Assembly (NCBI GenBank): GCA_012518795.1
Contig: JAAYRL010000004.1
Coordinates: 1 to 37,943, forward strand
Origin: Clostridiaceae bacterium
GTDB lineage: Bacteria > Bacillota > Clostridia > Saccharofermentanales > DTU023
Direction of reading: 5' to 3'
DNA: 37,943 nucleotides
The position numbers and the translations under genes are program-made. Within the stretch, counting starts at the first letter, position 1, and each line of letters starts with the position of its first letter. The notes below the pieces were generated by a model that ran no database searches, was not told the origin of the DNA, and saw only the letters and a program-made list of their open reading frames with translations. Below, piece after piece: positions 17,495-23,724 of the stretch.

Positions 17495-17815
17495 AGTGTA
17501 CCTCAACTACTCAAACGGCATTAACGGTTTGGCTCACTTGGCTCAGTTTCAACTGAGTTGTGAACTTATTATATTATAATTATTTATATTTTAATATATC
17601 CAACCTGTATTGTAATATATTGCAACCGGTCTGTCATGCACGGATCCCTATTACTCATTGATATGTATGCAAGATTCCCTGTATTTGAAGGAATAGTAAT
17701 CCAAATTTGCGTCCCGGAAACTTAATTTTAATTATTCTGATTATGTGTTTACTTCCGGGTAGCAACTCAAGTAAAATAGATATATAAAATAGTTGACTAA
17801 ACTTTAGGAGGAAAT
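17495..17815. promoter_or_regulatory. divergent intergenic region between minor pilin operon and PH-domain gene
   Basis: The 321-base gap separates divergently transcribed genes. For the minus operon, TTGGAT (17603-17598) and TATAAT (17578-17573) are spaced by 19 bases, a mediocre promoter candidate. Between it and the GTG start lie a perfect 7-bp inverted repeat, CTCAGTT/AACTGAG (17542-17557), and a direct repeat of TTGGCTCA (17529-17546); either could be an operator or a leader hairpin. For the plus gene only an AT-rich -10-like stretch (near 17779-17790) is visible. I see no gene here. Confidence 0.4.
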
Positions 17816-18217
17816 ATGACTGAACAAGTTATTTGGCAAGACAGGAAGCACTTTATGTGGTTCCCTTGGAGTTTTACACGCTACAAATTGACTGAAAATA
17901 GACTTTTTCTGGAAACAGGTCTTTTTACCACTCATTATGACGAGACCCAACTGTATCGTATTAGAGATATTAAGCTTATAAGAAGCTTAAAACATAAAAT
18001 CTTTGGTACAGGGGATATACAACTCATCACGACTGAGCAAACGCAACCTACCATTTTATTAAAAAATGTTAAGCTATCTCATGATGTAAAAGAGATGATT
18101 TCAAAACTCGTAGAGGAATCTCGAAAGAGAAATCTGGTAAGAGAGGTCTCCGGAGGCCTTTCGGGGTTTGATTTCGAGGATGCTGATGCTGATGGAATCC
18201 CGGATGTATTTCAATAG
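17816..18217 (+). CDS. Bacterial PH-domain (bPH2/YdbS-like) protein with C-terminal DxDxDG motif
   Basis: This is a 133-residue soluble protein. Residues 1-105 match the bPH2 fold typical of YdbS/DUF304: KHFMWFPWSFTRYKLTENRLFLETGLF, then YRIRDIKLIRSLKHKIFGTGDIQL and a C-terminal helix (SHDVKEMISKLVEESRKRN). No transmembrane helix is present, unlike most YdbS proteins. The tail ends FEDADADGIPDVFQ, a D-x-D-x-D-G-x-x-D pattern like calcium-binding loops of thrombospondin type 3 or EF-hand-like repeats. It has an excellent TAGGAGGAA ribosome binding site. The function is unknown; bPH domains are thought to act in envelope stress or lipid/protein binding. An intrinsic terminator follows. Confidence 0.8.
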   Translation: MTEQVIWQDRKHFMWFPWSFTRYKLTENRLFLETGLFTTHYDETQLYRIRDIKLIRSLKHKIFGTGDIQLITTEQTQPTILLKNVKLSHDVKEMISKLVEESRKRNLVREVSGGLSGFDFEDADADGIPDVFQ

Positions 18218-18226
18218 AATAAGAAT

Positions 18227-18255
18227 AGCTCAACAATATAAATTTGGGCTTTTTT
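18227..18255 (+). terminator. intrinsic terminator of the PH-domain gene
   Basis: AGCTCAA (18227-18233) pairs with TTGGGCT (18244-18250), with one G-U pair, around a 10-base loop and directly followed by a run of six T. It lies 10 bases past the PH-gene stop. Confidence 0.78.
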
Positions 18256-18291
18256 AGTTTTAGTGGGTAAATCTAGAAGAGTTCTTATGAA

Positions 18292-18328
18292 TGGCGCATC
18301 CAATTTACGGAACTGCATCCATGCGCCA
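18292..18328 (+). promoter_or_regulatory. 8-bp inverted repeat in the leader of the membrane protein gene
   Basis: TGGCGCAT (18292-18299) and ATGCGCCA (18321-18328) are perfect inverted repeats with a 21-base spacer, ending 16 bases before the duplicated ribosome binding site. They could be a protein operator or a leader hairpin. The GC-rich arms stand out from AT-rich surroundings. Confidence 0.5.
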
Positions 18329-18344
18329 AATTCCAATTTATACA

Positions 18345-18408
18345 AAGGAGGTATTCTTTTGAAAAGGGTCAAAAGCAAGGAGGTATTCTTTTGAAAAGGG
18401 TCAAAAGC
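18345..18408 (+). repeat. exact 32-bp tandem duplication of a ribosome binding site and start codon
   Basis: Positions 18345-18376 and 18377-18408 are identical. Each copy contains AAGGAGG, a TTG start eight bases later and the next five codons (KRVKS). Only the second start opens the long gene; the first begins an 11-codon mini-ORF. Confidence 0.95.
18359..18394 (+). CDS. 11-residue upstream mini-ORF created by the 32-bp duplication
   Basis: From the first TTG the frame reads KRVKSKEVFF and ends at TGA 18392-18394. This stop overlaps the real TTG start (18391-18393) in the sequence TTGA. It has a full AAGGAGG ribosome binding site, equal to that of the main gene. If translated, it could couple or compete with the membrane protein gene. 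Whether it is expressed is unknown. Confidence 0.5.
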   Translation: MKRVKSKEVFF

Positions 18409-19155
18409 TTAGGTCGCTACCAAAGGGTAGTTTTGCTTTTCACGACTGTAATAGTTCTGGTATTTACAGTAATCTATCCCATGACCATTACCCGAAAGGG
18501 CTTTTTATACAAGGACGTAATCCTGACACCGAATCAGGAAAATGGCAACACAATATATTCCGGCAAAATCCAAGGCAAGCAGGCCAGCTTTACTGTGTCT
18601 GAAGATAAAACGGTTATTTTCCAATATGATGATAAGACCTTCGGTCCCTATCGTGCAAAGGAAGACTCAACAGCTATTCCCAAGAATATTGAGACGGAAG
18701 GGGGAATAACCGGTGTAGAACTTTGGCAGGGAGATAATATATTCTTTCGCGGAGGCGTAGAGAATAATGGTGACATCCGTTGGGTATTTCATGAGGATGG
18801 GAGTGTTGAAGATCTGTATTTTTCGACGACAACAAAAACTGACATTGAAATAGATGAGCATGGAAATGTTATTGACACAATGGAGCCTTCTGCTACGGTT
18901 ATACTTAATTTGATGTACGGCCCTAAGTTGACCCATAAAGGAGAATGGTCAGTGTGGTTATTAGGCGTTTTTATCTGCATTATCACGGTGATTTCCATCT
19001 TATTTGCAGATGAGCTATTCCGTTTTGGTTTATCTTTCCGAATTCGCAATGCAGACCAGGTAGAGCCATCACACTGGGAAATTATAGGTCGGCATATTTA
19101 CTGGACCCTGCTGCCGATCTTTGCAATAATCGTCTTTATCCTTGGCCTTCAATGA
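18391..19155 (+). CDS. Membrane protein of unknown function
   Basis: This 254-residue protein has one N-terminal helix (about 12-32, VVLLFTTVIVLVFTVIYPM). A hydrophilic outer domain of about 150 residues follows (beta-rich: FTVSEDKTVIFQYDD, then a GGITGVELWQGD segment). Two C-terminal helices (about 190-208 and 233-252) flank a cytoplasmic loop (FGLSFRIRNADQVEPSHWE). I do not recognise a family with certainty. The start is TTG with AAGGAGG; the start region is duplicated upstream. An intrinsic terminator lies between it and the PH-domain gene, so the two are probably separate transcripts. Confidence 0.75.
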   Translation: MKRVKSLGRYQRVVLLFTTVIVLVFTVIYPMTITRKGFLYKDVILTPNQENGNTIYSGKIQGKQASFTVSEDKTVIFQYDDKTFGPYRAKEDSTAIPKNIETEGGITGVELWQGDNIFFRGGVENNGDIRWVFHEDGSVEDLYFSTTTKTDIEIDEHGNVIDTMEPSATVILNLMYGPKLTHKGEWSVWLLGVFICIITVISILFADELFRFGLSFRIRNADQVEPSHWEIIGRHIYWTLLPIFAIIVFILGLQ

Positions 19156-19230
19156 GAGAAGGTATTATGAAAAGGATGATAAATTAATGATTCCTATTTC
19201 TGTTCAGTCACATCATTCTTTTGTTGACGA

Positions 19231-19272
19231 TATTCATATGTTTACGGTATTCATATGTTTACGGTATTCATA
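19231..19272 (+). repeat. 17-bp tandem repeat, two and a half copies
   Basis: The unit TATTCATATGTTTACGG is present at 19231-19247 and 19248-19264, followed by TATTCATA. It lies in the gap between the membrane protein and the permease genes. A TTGACG just before it (19224-19229) may be promoter-related, but no clear -10 box follows. Confidence 0.85.
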
Positions 19273-19506
19273 AAATATTAGACATAGCAAGAGCCGTTTG
19301 CTAAACTGTCGACGGTGTACAATAAAATAAAATTGTTATAGAAGTTAGAAGGTGGGGAAGGACAATTGTTCCTAAAATAAACATAATACTTTCCTGGTTT
19401 TTATGAAAATTTTTGTCTTGTTTGTATTTTTTAGGCAGAGCTTTGCGGTTCTTTTGTTTGCCTGAAATGATAGAGCTGGTTCTGAACACAGAACAAAAAA
19501 ATTGAC

Positions 19507-19567
19507 TCTGTTAACTAAAGATGAAGAAAAAGAGGTCAGATTTCTTTTTAATTTTTAAGTTAACAGA
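19507..19567 (+). promoter_or_regulatory. structured leader (10-bp inverted repeat) before the uracil permease
   Basis: The perfect 10-bp arms TCTGTTAACT and AGTTAACAGA enclose 41 bases that can form an inner 7-bp stem. An A-run rather than a T-run follows, so this is not an intrinsic terminator. Because the gene is a pyrimidine or purine transporter, a regulatory leader is plausible, but it does not match the purine riboswitch or a PyrR site that I can recognise. Confidence 0.45.
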
Positions 19568-19596
19568 ACAAAAAAAAATTACGAGGAGATTCTACT

Positions 19597-20964
19597 ATGA
19601 AAAATAAACAACATGCTATCGGATATCTTCCGGATGAGCGACCTCCATTTTGGAAACTGATACTCTACGCTATTCAGCAAGTTATCGTTATGTTCCCTGC
19701 AACCATTACGGTCGCATTAATTACCGGATTTCATGTTTCAACGACCATCTTTGCAAGCGGTTTTGCAACCTTATGCTTTATTCTGGTAACTAGAGGAAAA
19801 ATCCCTCTATACTATGGATCCAGCTTCTCTTATATTGGTGCTATCGGCGGACTGATGGCGTCTGATGCTTTACTTGGGATGAGCCTTAACGATAAAATTG
19901 CAATTGCGCAGTTTGGTATTGTCATGTCCGGGCTGGTTTCGATTGCCGCAGGTATTATTGTTAAAAAACTTGGAAAAGATGCTATTGAGAAACTCCTTCC
20001 GGCGACAATTACCGGTCCTATTGCCATGATTATCGGCTTGACGTTGGCGGGGAATGCTCTCTCTGACGCAGCCACTGCACCGGCGGTTCCTAATTCCCAG
20101 CTTGCCCTTGCAACTAATTTGGCTTGGGTGATTTCCCTGGTGACCCTTCTGGCAACTATTCTGTTCTCCGTCTACTTAAAGGGGGTGCTGAGTCAGCTTC
20201 CGCTATTGCTTGGCCCTATTCTTGGTGTAATTGTTGCCTTAATTGTCAAACAGGCAACCGGTATAGATTTCTTTAGGGTACTTTCGGAGCATGCTGACGG
20301 TGGAATCTTTGCACTTCCGATCTTTACTCTTCCTAAACCGACTTGGATTTCAGTTGCAGCGATCATGCCGATTGCTATAGCGACCATTCCGGAATCCACT
20401 GCACATGTCTATCAACTGGATATCTATGTCAACGAACTGGCTAAAAGGAAGGGGAGTACGAAACGGTACGATATTGCGGATCGACTGGGAGATAACTTGA
20501 TTGGCGATGGAATTGGTGACATGGTAGCCGGTGCCATCGGTGGTCCTGCCGGAACCAATTATGGTGAAAATATCAGTGCAATGGCAATTACCAGAGTGTT
20601 CTCCGTTCCGGTTCTGATTGCAGCAGCTGTTCTTGCGATGCTTATCTCTTTCTTTACTCCGCTTGTAAACGCCATCTATTCCATACCGGTAGCTGTTATC
20701 GGCGGTCTGGAAATTTATCTGTTCGGAGCGATTGCCGCACAGGGCATCGCAATTATGATTGACAAAAAGGTTGATATGTTCAGTTCCAAGAACATCGCGG
20801 TGATTGCAACGATTATGATCATCGGTCTTGGAGGACAATACGCCTTTAACGGATCCATTCCCTTTTTCGGGATCGAGGTTCCCTGTATCGCAGGTGCTTC
20901 AATCTTTGGTATTCTGTTAAATCTGCTCCTGAACATTGGAGATAAAAATAAGAAAAAAGATTAA
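19597..20964 (+). CDS. Uracil/xanthine permease (NCS2 family, UraA-like)
   Basis: This is a 455-residue nucleobase:cation symporter with about 12-14 membrane helices. Family marks are YAIQQVIVMFPATITVALITGF in helix 1 and IPLYYGSSFSYIGAIGG in the helix 3 region. IPESTAHVYQLD follows, carrying the Glu of helix 8 that binds the nucleobase in UraA. GTNYGENISAMAITR then matches the TTYGEN motif of helix 10. The usual QH of helix 1 is QQ here, and the protein looks closer to the broad clostridial uracil-xanthine permeases than to E. coli UraA, so the exact base is uncertain. The ribosome binding site is GAGGAG. No biosynthetic partner gene is adjacent. Confidence 0.9.
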   Translation: MKNKQHAIGYLPDERPPFWKLILYAIQQVIVMFPATITVALITGFHVSTTIFASGFATLCFILVTRGKIPLYYGSSFSYIGAIGGLMASDALLGMSLNDKIAIAQFGIVMSGLVSIAAGIIVKKLGKDAIEKLLPATITGPIAMIIGLTLAGNALSDAATAPAVPNSQLALATNLAWVISLVTLLATILFSVYLKGVLSQLPLLLGPILGVIVALIVKQATGIDFFRVLSEHADGGIFALPIFTLPKPTWISVAAIMPIAIATIPESTAHVYQLDIYVNELAKRKGSTKRYDIADRLGDNLIGDGIGDMVAGAIGGPAGTNYGENISAMAITRVFSVPVLIAAAVLAMLISFFTPLVNAIYSIPVAVIGGLEIYLFGAIAAQGIAIMIDKKVDMFSSKNIAVIATIMIIGLGGQYAFNGSIPFFGIEVPCIAGASIFGILLNLLLNIGDKNKKKD

Positions 20965-21098
20965 CCGTCAAGGTAATTAGCTAGTAATAATTAAGCGGTT
21001 GTCTCAGAAATTTGAGCTGTGCGAATTTCCATTTGTACAACGCGGAAAAGTTAGCAGTTTCCAAGTTTGAGACAGAGGTTCCTGCTCAGAATTTTGAG
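20965..21098 (+). other. gene-free stretch after the permease with short inverted repeats
   Basis: No gene is seen. TGTCTCA (21000-21006) is inverted by TGAGACA (21068-21074), with a smaller GGAAA/TTTCC stem between them. GCTCA/TGAGC flank the left edge of the 92-bp array (21083-21099). It may be a decayed terminal part of the array's element. Confidence 0.4.
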
Positions 21099-21582
21099 CT
21101 TGAAAAGTGTGCAAGGTCAGGCAAGAAAAGCCGGTTTTTTCAAAGGCCATGCACACTATTTAAGCCTATACCGGAGAAATCCAGACTAACCTTAAAAAGT
21201 GTGCAAGGTCAGCCCATAATAGCCGGTTTTATCAAAGGCCATGCACACTATTTAAGCCTATACCTGAGAAATCCAGACTAACCTTAAAAAGTGTGCACAG
21301 CCAGCCCATAATAGCCGGTTTTATCAAAGGGCATGCACACTATTTAAGCCTATACCGGAGAAATCCAGACTAACCTTGAAAAGTGTGCATATGCAGCCCA
21401 AGAAAGCCGGTTTTATCAAAGGTCATGCACACTATTTAAGCCTATACCGGAGAAATCTAAACTAACCTTGAAAAGTGTGCATATGCAGCCCAAGAAAGTC
21501 GGTTTATTCAAAGGCCATGCACACTATTTAAGCCTATACCGGAGAAATCCAGTCTAACCTTAAAAAGTGTGCACAGGCAGGC
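21099..21582. repeat. 92-bp tandem array with terminal inverted repeats
   Basis: Units begin at 21099, 21191, 21283, 21375 and 21467, with a partial sixth at 21559; the spacing is exactly 92 each time. Every unit contains AGTGTGCA and, about 45 bases later, TGCACACT: an 8-bp stem closing a loop with GCCGGTTTTATCAAAGG. The linker between hairpins (TTTAAGCCTATACCGGAG and on) is almost invariant. The 15 bases just after GTGTGCA vary between copies in a mosaic way. The period is not a multiple of three, so it is not coding. I recognise no known repeat family. Confidence 0.92.
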
Positions 21583-21639
21583 CTCATGCAACTCGCAACT
21601 CCCGCAATATCAAATTTTAATACAAATTCTTTACACAAT

Positions 21640-21668
21640 TTGACGTTTAACAATGATTTTCTTACAAT
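21640..21668 (+). promoter_or_regulatory. sigma-A-type promoter of rny
   Basis: TTGACG (21640-21645) and TACAAT (21663-21668) are separated by exactly 17 bases. Transcription would start near 21675, giving a leader of about 70 bases before the rny start. Confidence 0.7.
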
Positions 21669-21744
21669 ATATGACGTGCATAAAATAATTTTTACAAATT
21701 TATAATTTGCAACTTGAAATATGAATATGGAGGTGATCGCCATT

Positions 21745-23295
21745 TTGCAGTTTATTGGTGGCTTATTAATCGGATTAGCAATAACAATTGCTGTAACCGT
21801 TTTTTATAAAAAAGGCTTAAGTAAACAAAGTAAAGAACTTGCGGCTAGACGAGAACAGGTCAAAGAAGAAGCAATTCAAATAATTGCGGATGCTGAACTC
21901 GAAGGCGAAAATCGCAAGAGAGAACTATTATTGCAAACAAAAGAGGAAGTTCATCTCACTAAAACAGAATTGGAAAAGTCTGCTCGAGAACAAAGATCTG
22001 AGCTACAGCGTGATCGGAATCGACTAAATCAAAAAGAAGAGAACTATGAAAGAAAAGTAGATACTCTTGAGCGCAAAGAAGAAGCTTTGCAGCGAAAAAT
22101 AGAAGATATAGATCATAAAGAAAATGAGTTAAGTGAGAGAGAATCTGAGATTATTGCTGAGATGGAACGTATTTCCGGCTTAAGTATAAGTGAAGCCAGA
22201 GATCAGGTTCTGGAAGAAGCAAGAATCGAATATCGTCACGATATGGCAATGATGTTGCGTAAGATGGAAGAAGAAACAAATGAGAAGGCCGAACGCGAAG
22301 CAAGAGAGATTATTGTTAACTCAATTCAGCGTTATGCATCGGATTATGTTTCAGAATCTACAGTATCTGTTGTTGATCTACCTAACGAAGAGATGAAAGG
22401 CAGAATTATCGGTCGAGAGGGTAGAAATATCAGAACGATCGAGAATATGACAGGTGTAGATTTAATTATTGATGATACACCCGAAGCTGTAATTATTTCC
22501 AGTTTTAATCCGATTAGACGAGAAATAGCCAGACTTGCTCTTGAAAGATTGGTTTTTGATGGAAGAATTCATCCTTCCAGAATTGAAGATGCTGTTGAAA
22601 AAGCAAAAAAAGAGATCGAACAATCGATTAAAGAAGCAGGTGAAGAGGCGGTATTTGAGACAGGTGTAGTAGGTTTACACCCTGAGATAATACGTTTGCT
22701 TGGTCGTATGAAATACAGAACAAGTTATGGTCAAAATGTCTTAAAACACTCAATTGAAGTATGTTGGTTGACTGGCGCTATGGCAGCAGAACTGGGACTA
22801 GATATTATGTTGGCAAAGCGTGCAGGCTTATTGCATGATATCGGCAAAGCTACAGACTTTGAGCTCGAAGGATCTCACGTTCAAATTGGTTCTGAAATTG
22901 CAAGAAAGTATAATGAAGGACCTGTTGTGATTAATGCAATAGAATCTCATCATGGTGATAAAGAGACAACAGACTTAATTGCAAATCTGGTTGCTGCAGC
23001 AGATGCAATATCGGCTGCCAGACCGGGAGCAAGAAAAGAAAACGTAGAGAACTATATTAAAAGAATTGAAAGTCTGGAAGAGATTGCTAATTCTTTTGTA
23101 GGCGTTGAAAAAACATATGCTGTACAAGCCGGACGAGAGATTAGAGTCATGGTTAAACCGGATGAGGTTTCTGATGATGAAATGATCTTAAAAGCTCATG
23201 AAATCAGTAAAAAGATTGAAGATGAATTAACTTATCCGGGTATGATCAAAGTACAGATGATTCGTGAAAGTCGTGTATGCGACTACGCAAAATAA
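21745..23295 (+). CDS. rny: Ribonuclease Y
   Basis: This is a membrane-anchored endoribonuclease that starts mRNA decay in Gram-positives. It has one N-terminal helix ([19 protein letters not shown]), a long charged coiled coil to about residue 195, a KH domain with [12 protein letters not shown] near 219, and an HD domain with LLHDIGKA (H364, D365) and ESHHGDKE. The C terminus is normal. Start choice: ATGs at 21721 and 21727 have no ribosome binding site. GGAGGTGATC at 21729-21738 is a 10-base match to the 16S 3' end and points to the TTG at 21745, giving 516 residues. It has its own promoter and terminator; ymdB follows, as in many Firmicutes. Confidence 0.95.
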   Translation: MQFIGGLLIGLAITIAVTVFYKKGLSKQSKELAARREQVKEEAIQIIADAELEGENRKRELLLQTKEEVHLTKTELEKSAREQRSELQRDRNRLNQKEENYERKVDTLERKEEALQRKIEDIDHKENELSERESEIIAEMERISGLSISEARDQVLEEARIEYRHDMAMMLRKMEEETNEKAEREAREIIVNSIQRYASDYVSESTVSVVDLPNEEMKGRIIGREGRNIRTIENMTGVDLIIDDTPEAVIISSFNPIRREIARLALERLVFDGRIHPSRIEDAVEKAKKEIEQSIKEAGEEAVFETGVVGLHPEIIRLLGRMKYRTSYGQNVLKHSIEVCWLTGAMAAELGLDIMLAKRAGLLHDIGKATDFELEGSHVQIGSEIARKYNEGPVVINAIESHHGDKETTDLIANLVAAADAISAARPGARKENVENYIKRIESLEEIANSFVGVEKTYAVQAGREIRVMVKPDEVSDDEMILKAHEISKKIEDELTYPGMIKVQMIRESRVCDYAK

Positions 23296-23303
23296 AAAAC
23301 AGT

Positions 23304-23336
23304 CGAGTTTAACATTGAGTTAGACTCGGCTTTTTT
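23304..23336 (+). terminator. intrinsic terminator of rny
   Basis: CGAGTTTAAC (23304-23313) pairs with GTTAGACTCG (23319-23328), with one G-U pair, around a 5-base loop. GC and six T follow. It lies 8 bases after the rny stop. Its 3' half is the start of a tandem repeat, so two truncated copies follow downstream. Confidence 0.88.
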
Positions 23337-23483
23337 ATGCTAACAAGTATCTTTCAATATTTTTCGTAGTCTATACTATTTAACATTGAGTTAGACTCGG
23401 CTTTTTTATGCTAGCAAGTATCTTTCAATATTATTTCGTAATCTATACTATTTAACATTGAGTTAGACTCGGTATTTTTTATG
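23308..23483 (+). repeat. 71-72-bp tandem repeat starting inside the rny terminator
   Basis: Copies start at 23308, 23379 and 23451 (the last partial, to about 23483). Each has TTTAACATTGAGTTAGACTC, a T-run and, in the first two, AAGTATCTTTCAATATT. The unit begins in the middle of the terminator's 5' arm, so copies two and three keep only TTAAC/GTTAG of the stem and have lost CGAG. Only the first copy is a full terminator. Confidence 0.9.
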
Positions 23484-23490
23484 GTACAAT
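23481..23490 (+). promoter_or_regulatory. extended -10 promoter element before the ymdB mini-ORF array
   Basis: ATGGTACAAT has the TGnTAnAAT form of an extended -10 box. No good -35 box is present. A very similar string, TTTTTATGGTACATT, precedes the AMP-binding gene at 37290-37304. Transcription would start only a few bases before the first mini-ORF ATG at 23500. Confidence 0.45.
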
Positions 23491-23499
23491 AACTAGAAT

Positions 23500-23724
23500 A
23501 TGACACATATAAATATTTTATTCATTGGGGATGTTTATATGAGTTTTTAGCAGCTAAAAGCCAAAATGGAAATATGACACATATAAATATTTTATTTCTA
23601 GGGGATGTTTATATGAGTTTTTAGCAGCTAAAAGCTAAAATGGAACTATGACACATATAAATATTTTATTCATTGGGGATGTTTATATGAATTTTTAGTA
23701 GCTAAAAGCCAAAATGGAACTATG
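23500..23724 (+). repeat. 74-bp tandem array of ymdB start copies (three mini-ORFs)
   Basis: Starts occur at 23500, 23574, 23648 and 23722, exactly 74 apart. The first three open 16-residue frames, MTHINILFIGDVYMSF, the same with Leu for Ile9, and the same with Asn for Ser15, each ending at TAG. The fourth is the real ymdB, beginning MTSINILFIGDVVGRS. Each TAG sits in a small near-palindrome (TTTTAGCAGCTAAAA), and each later start is preceded by TGGAA(A/C)T. The duplicated unit is therefore the gene's own initiation region plus its first 12 codons. Confidence 0.95.

Larger units (their letters stand above)
19156..19596 (+). other. intergenic leader region before the uracil permease gene
   Basis: This 441-base stretch has no supportable gene. 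It contains a 17-bp unit (TATTCATATGTTTACGG) at 19231 and 19248 with a partial third copy to 19272. It also holds a hairpin GTTCTG-AACA-CAGAAC (19479-19494) and a long inverted repeat TCTGTTAACT (19507-19516) / AGTTAACAGA (19558-19567) enclosing an inner stem AAAAAGA/TCTTTTT. CAGAACAAAAAAA occurs twice (19489 and 19564), so alternative pairings are possible. The long stem ends 29 bases before the ATG. Confidence 0.55.

Noticed and set aside
20965-21098. Insertion sequence or transposon remnant
   Set aside because: Small inverted repeats are present, but no transposase fragment and no target duplication could be found.
21012-21281. An 89-codon frame in the 92-bp array
   Set aside because: The 92-bp period shifts the frame at each unit, the peptide has no family features and there is no ribosome binding site.
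21099-21582. CRISPR array
   Set aside because: The conserved part is far longer than the variable part, the variable segments are mosaics of each other rather than unique spacers, and no cas genes are present.
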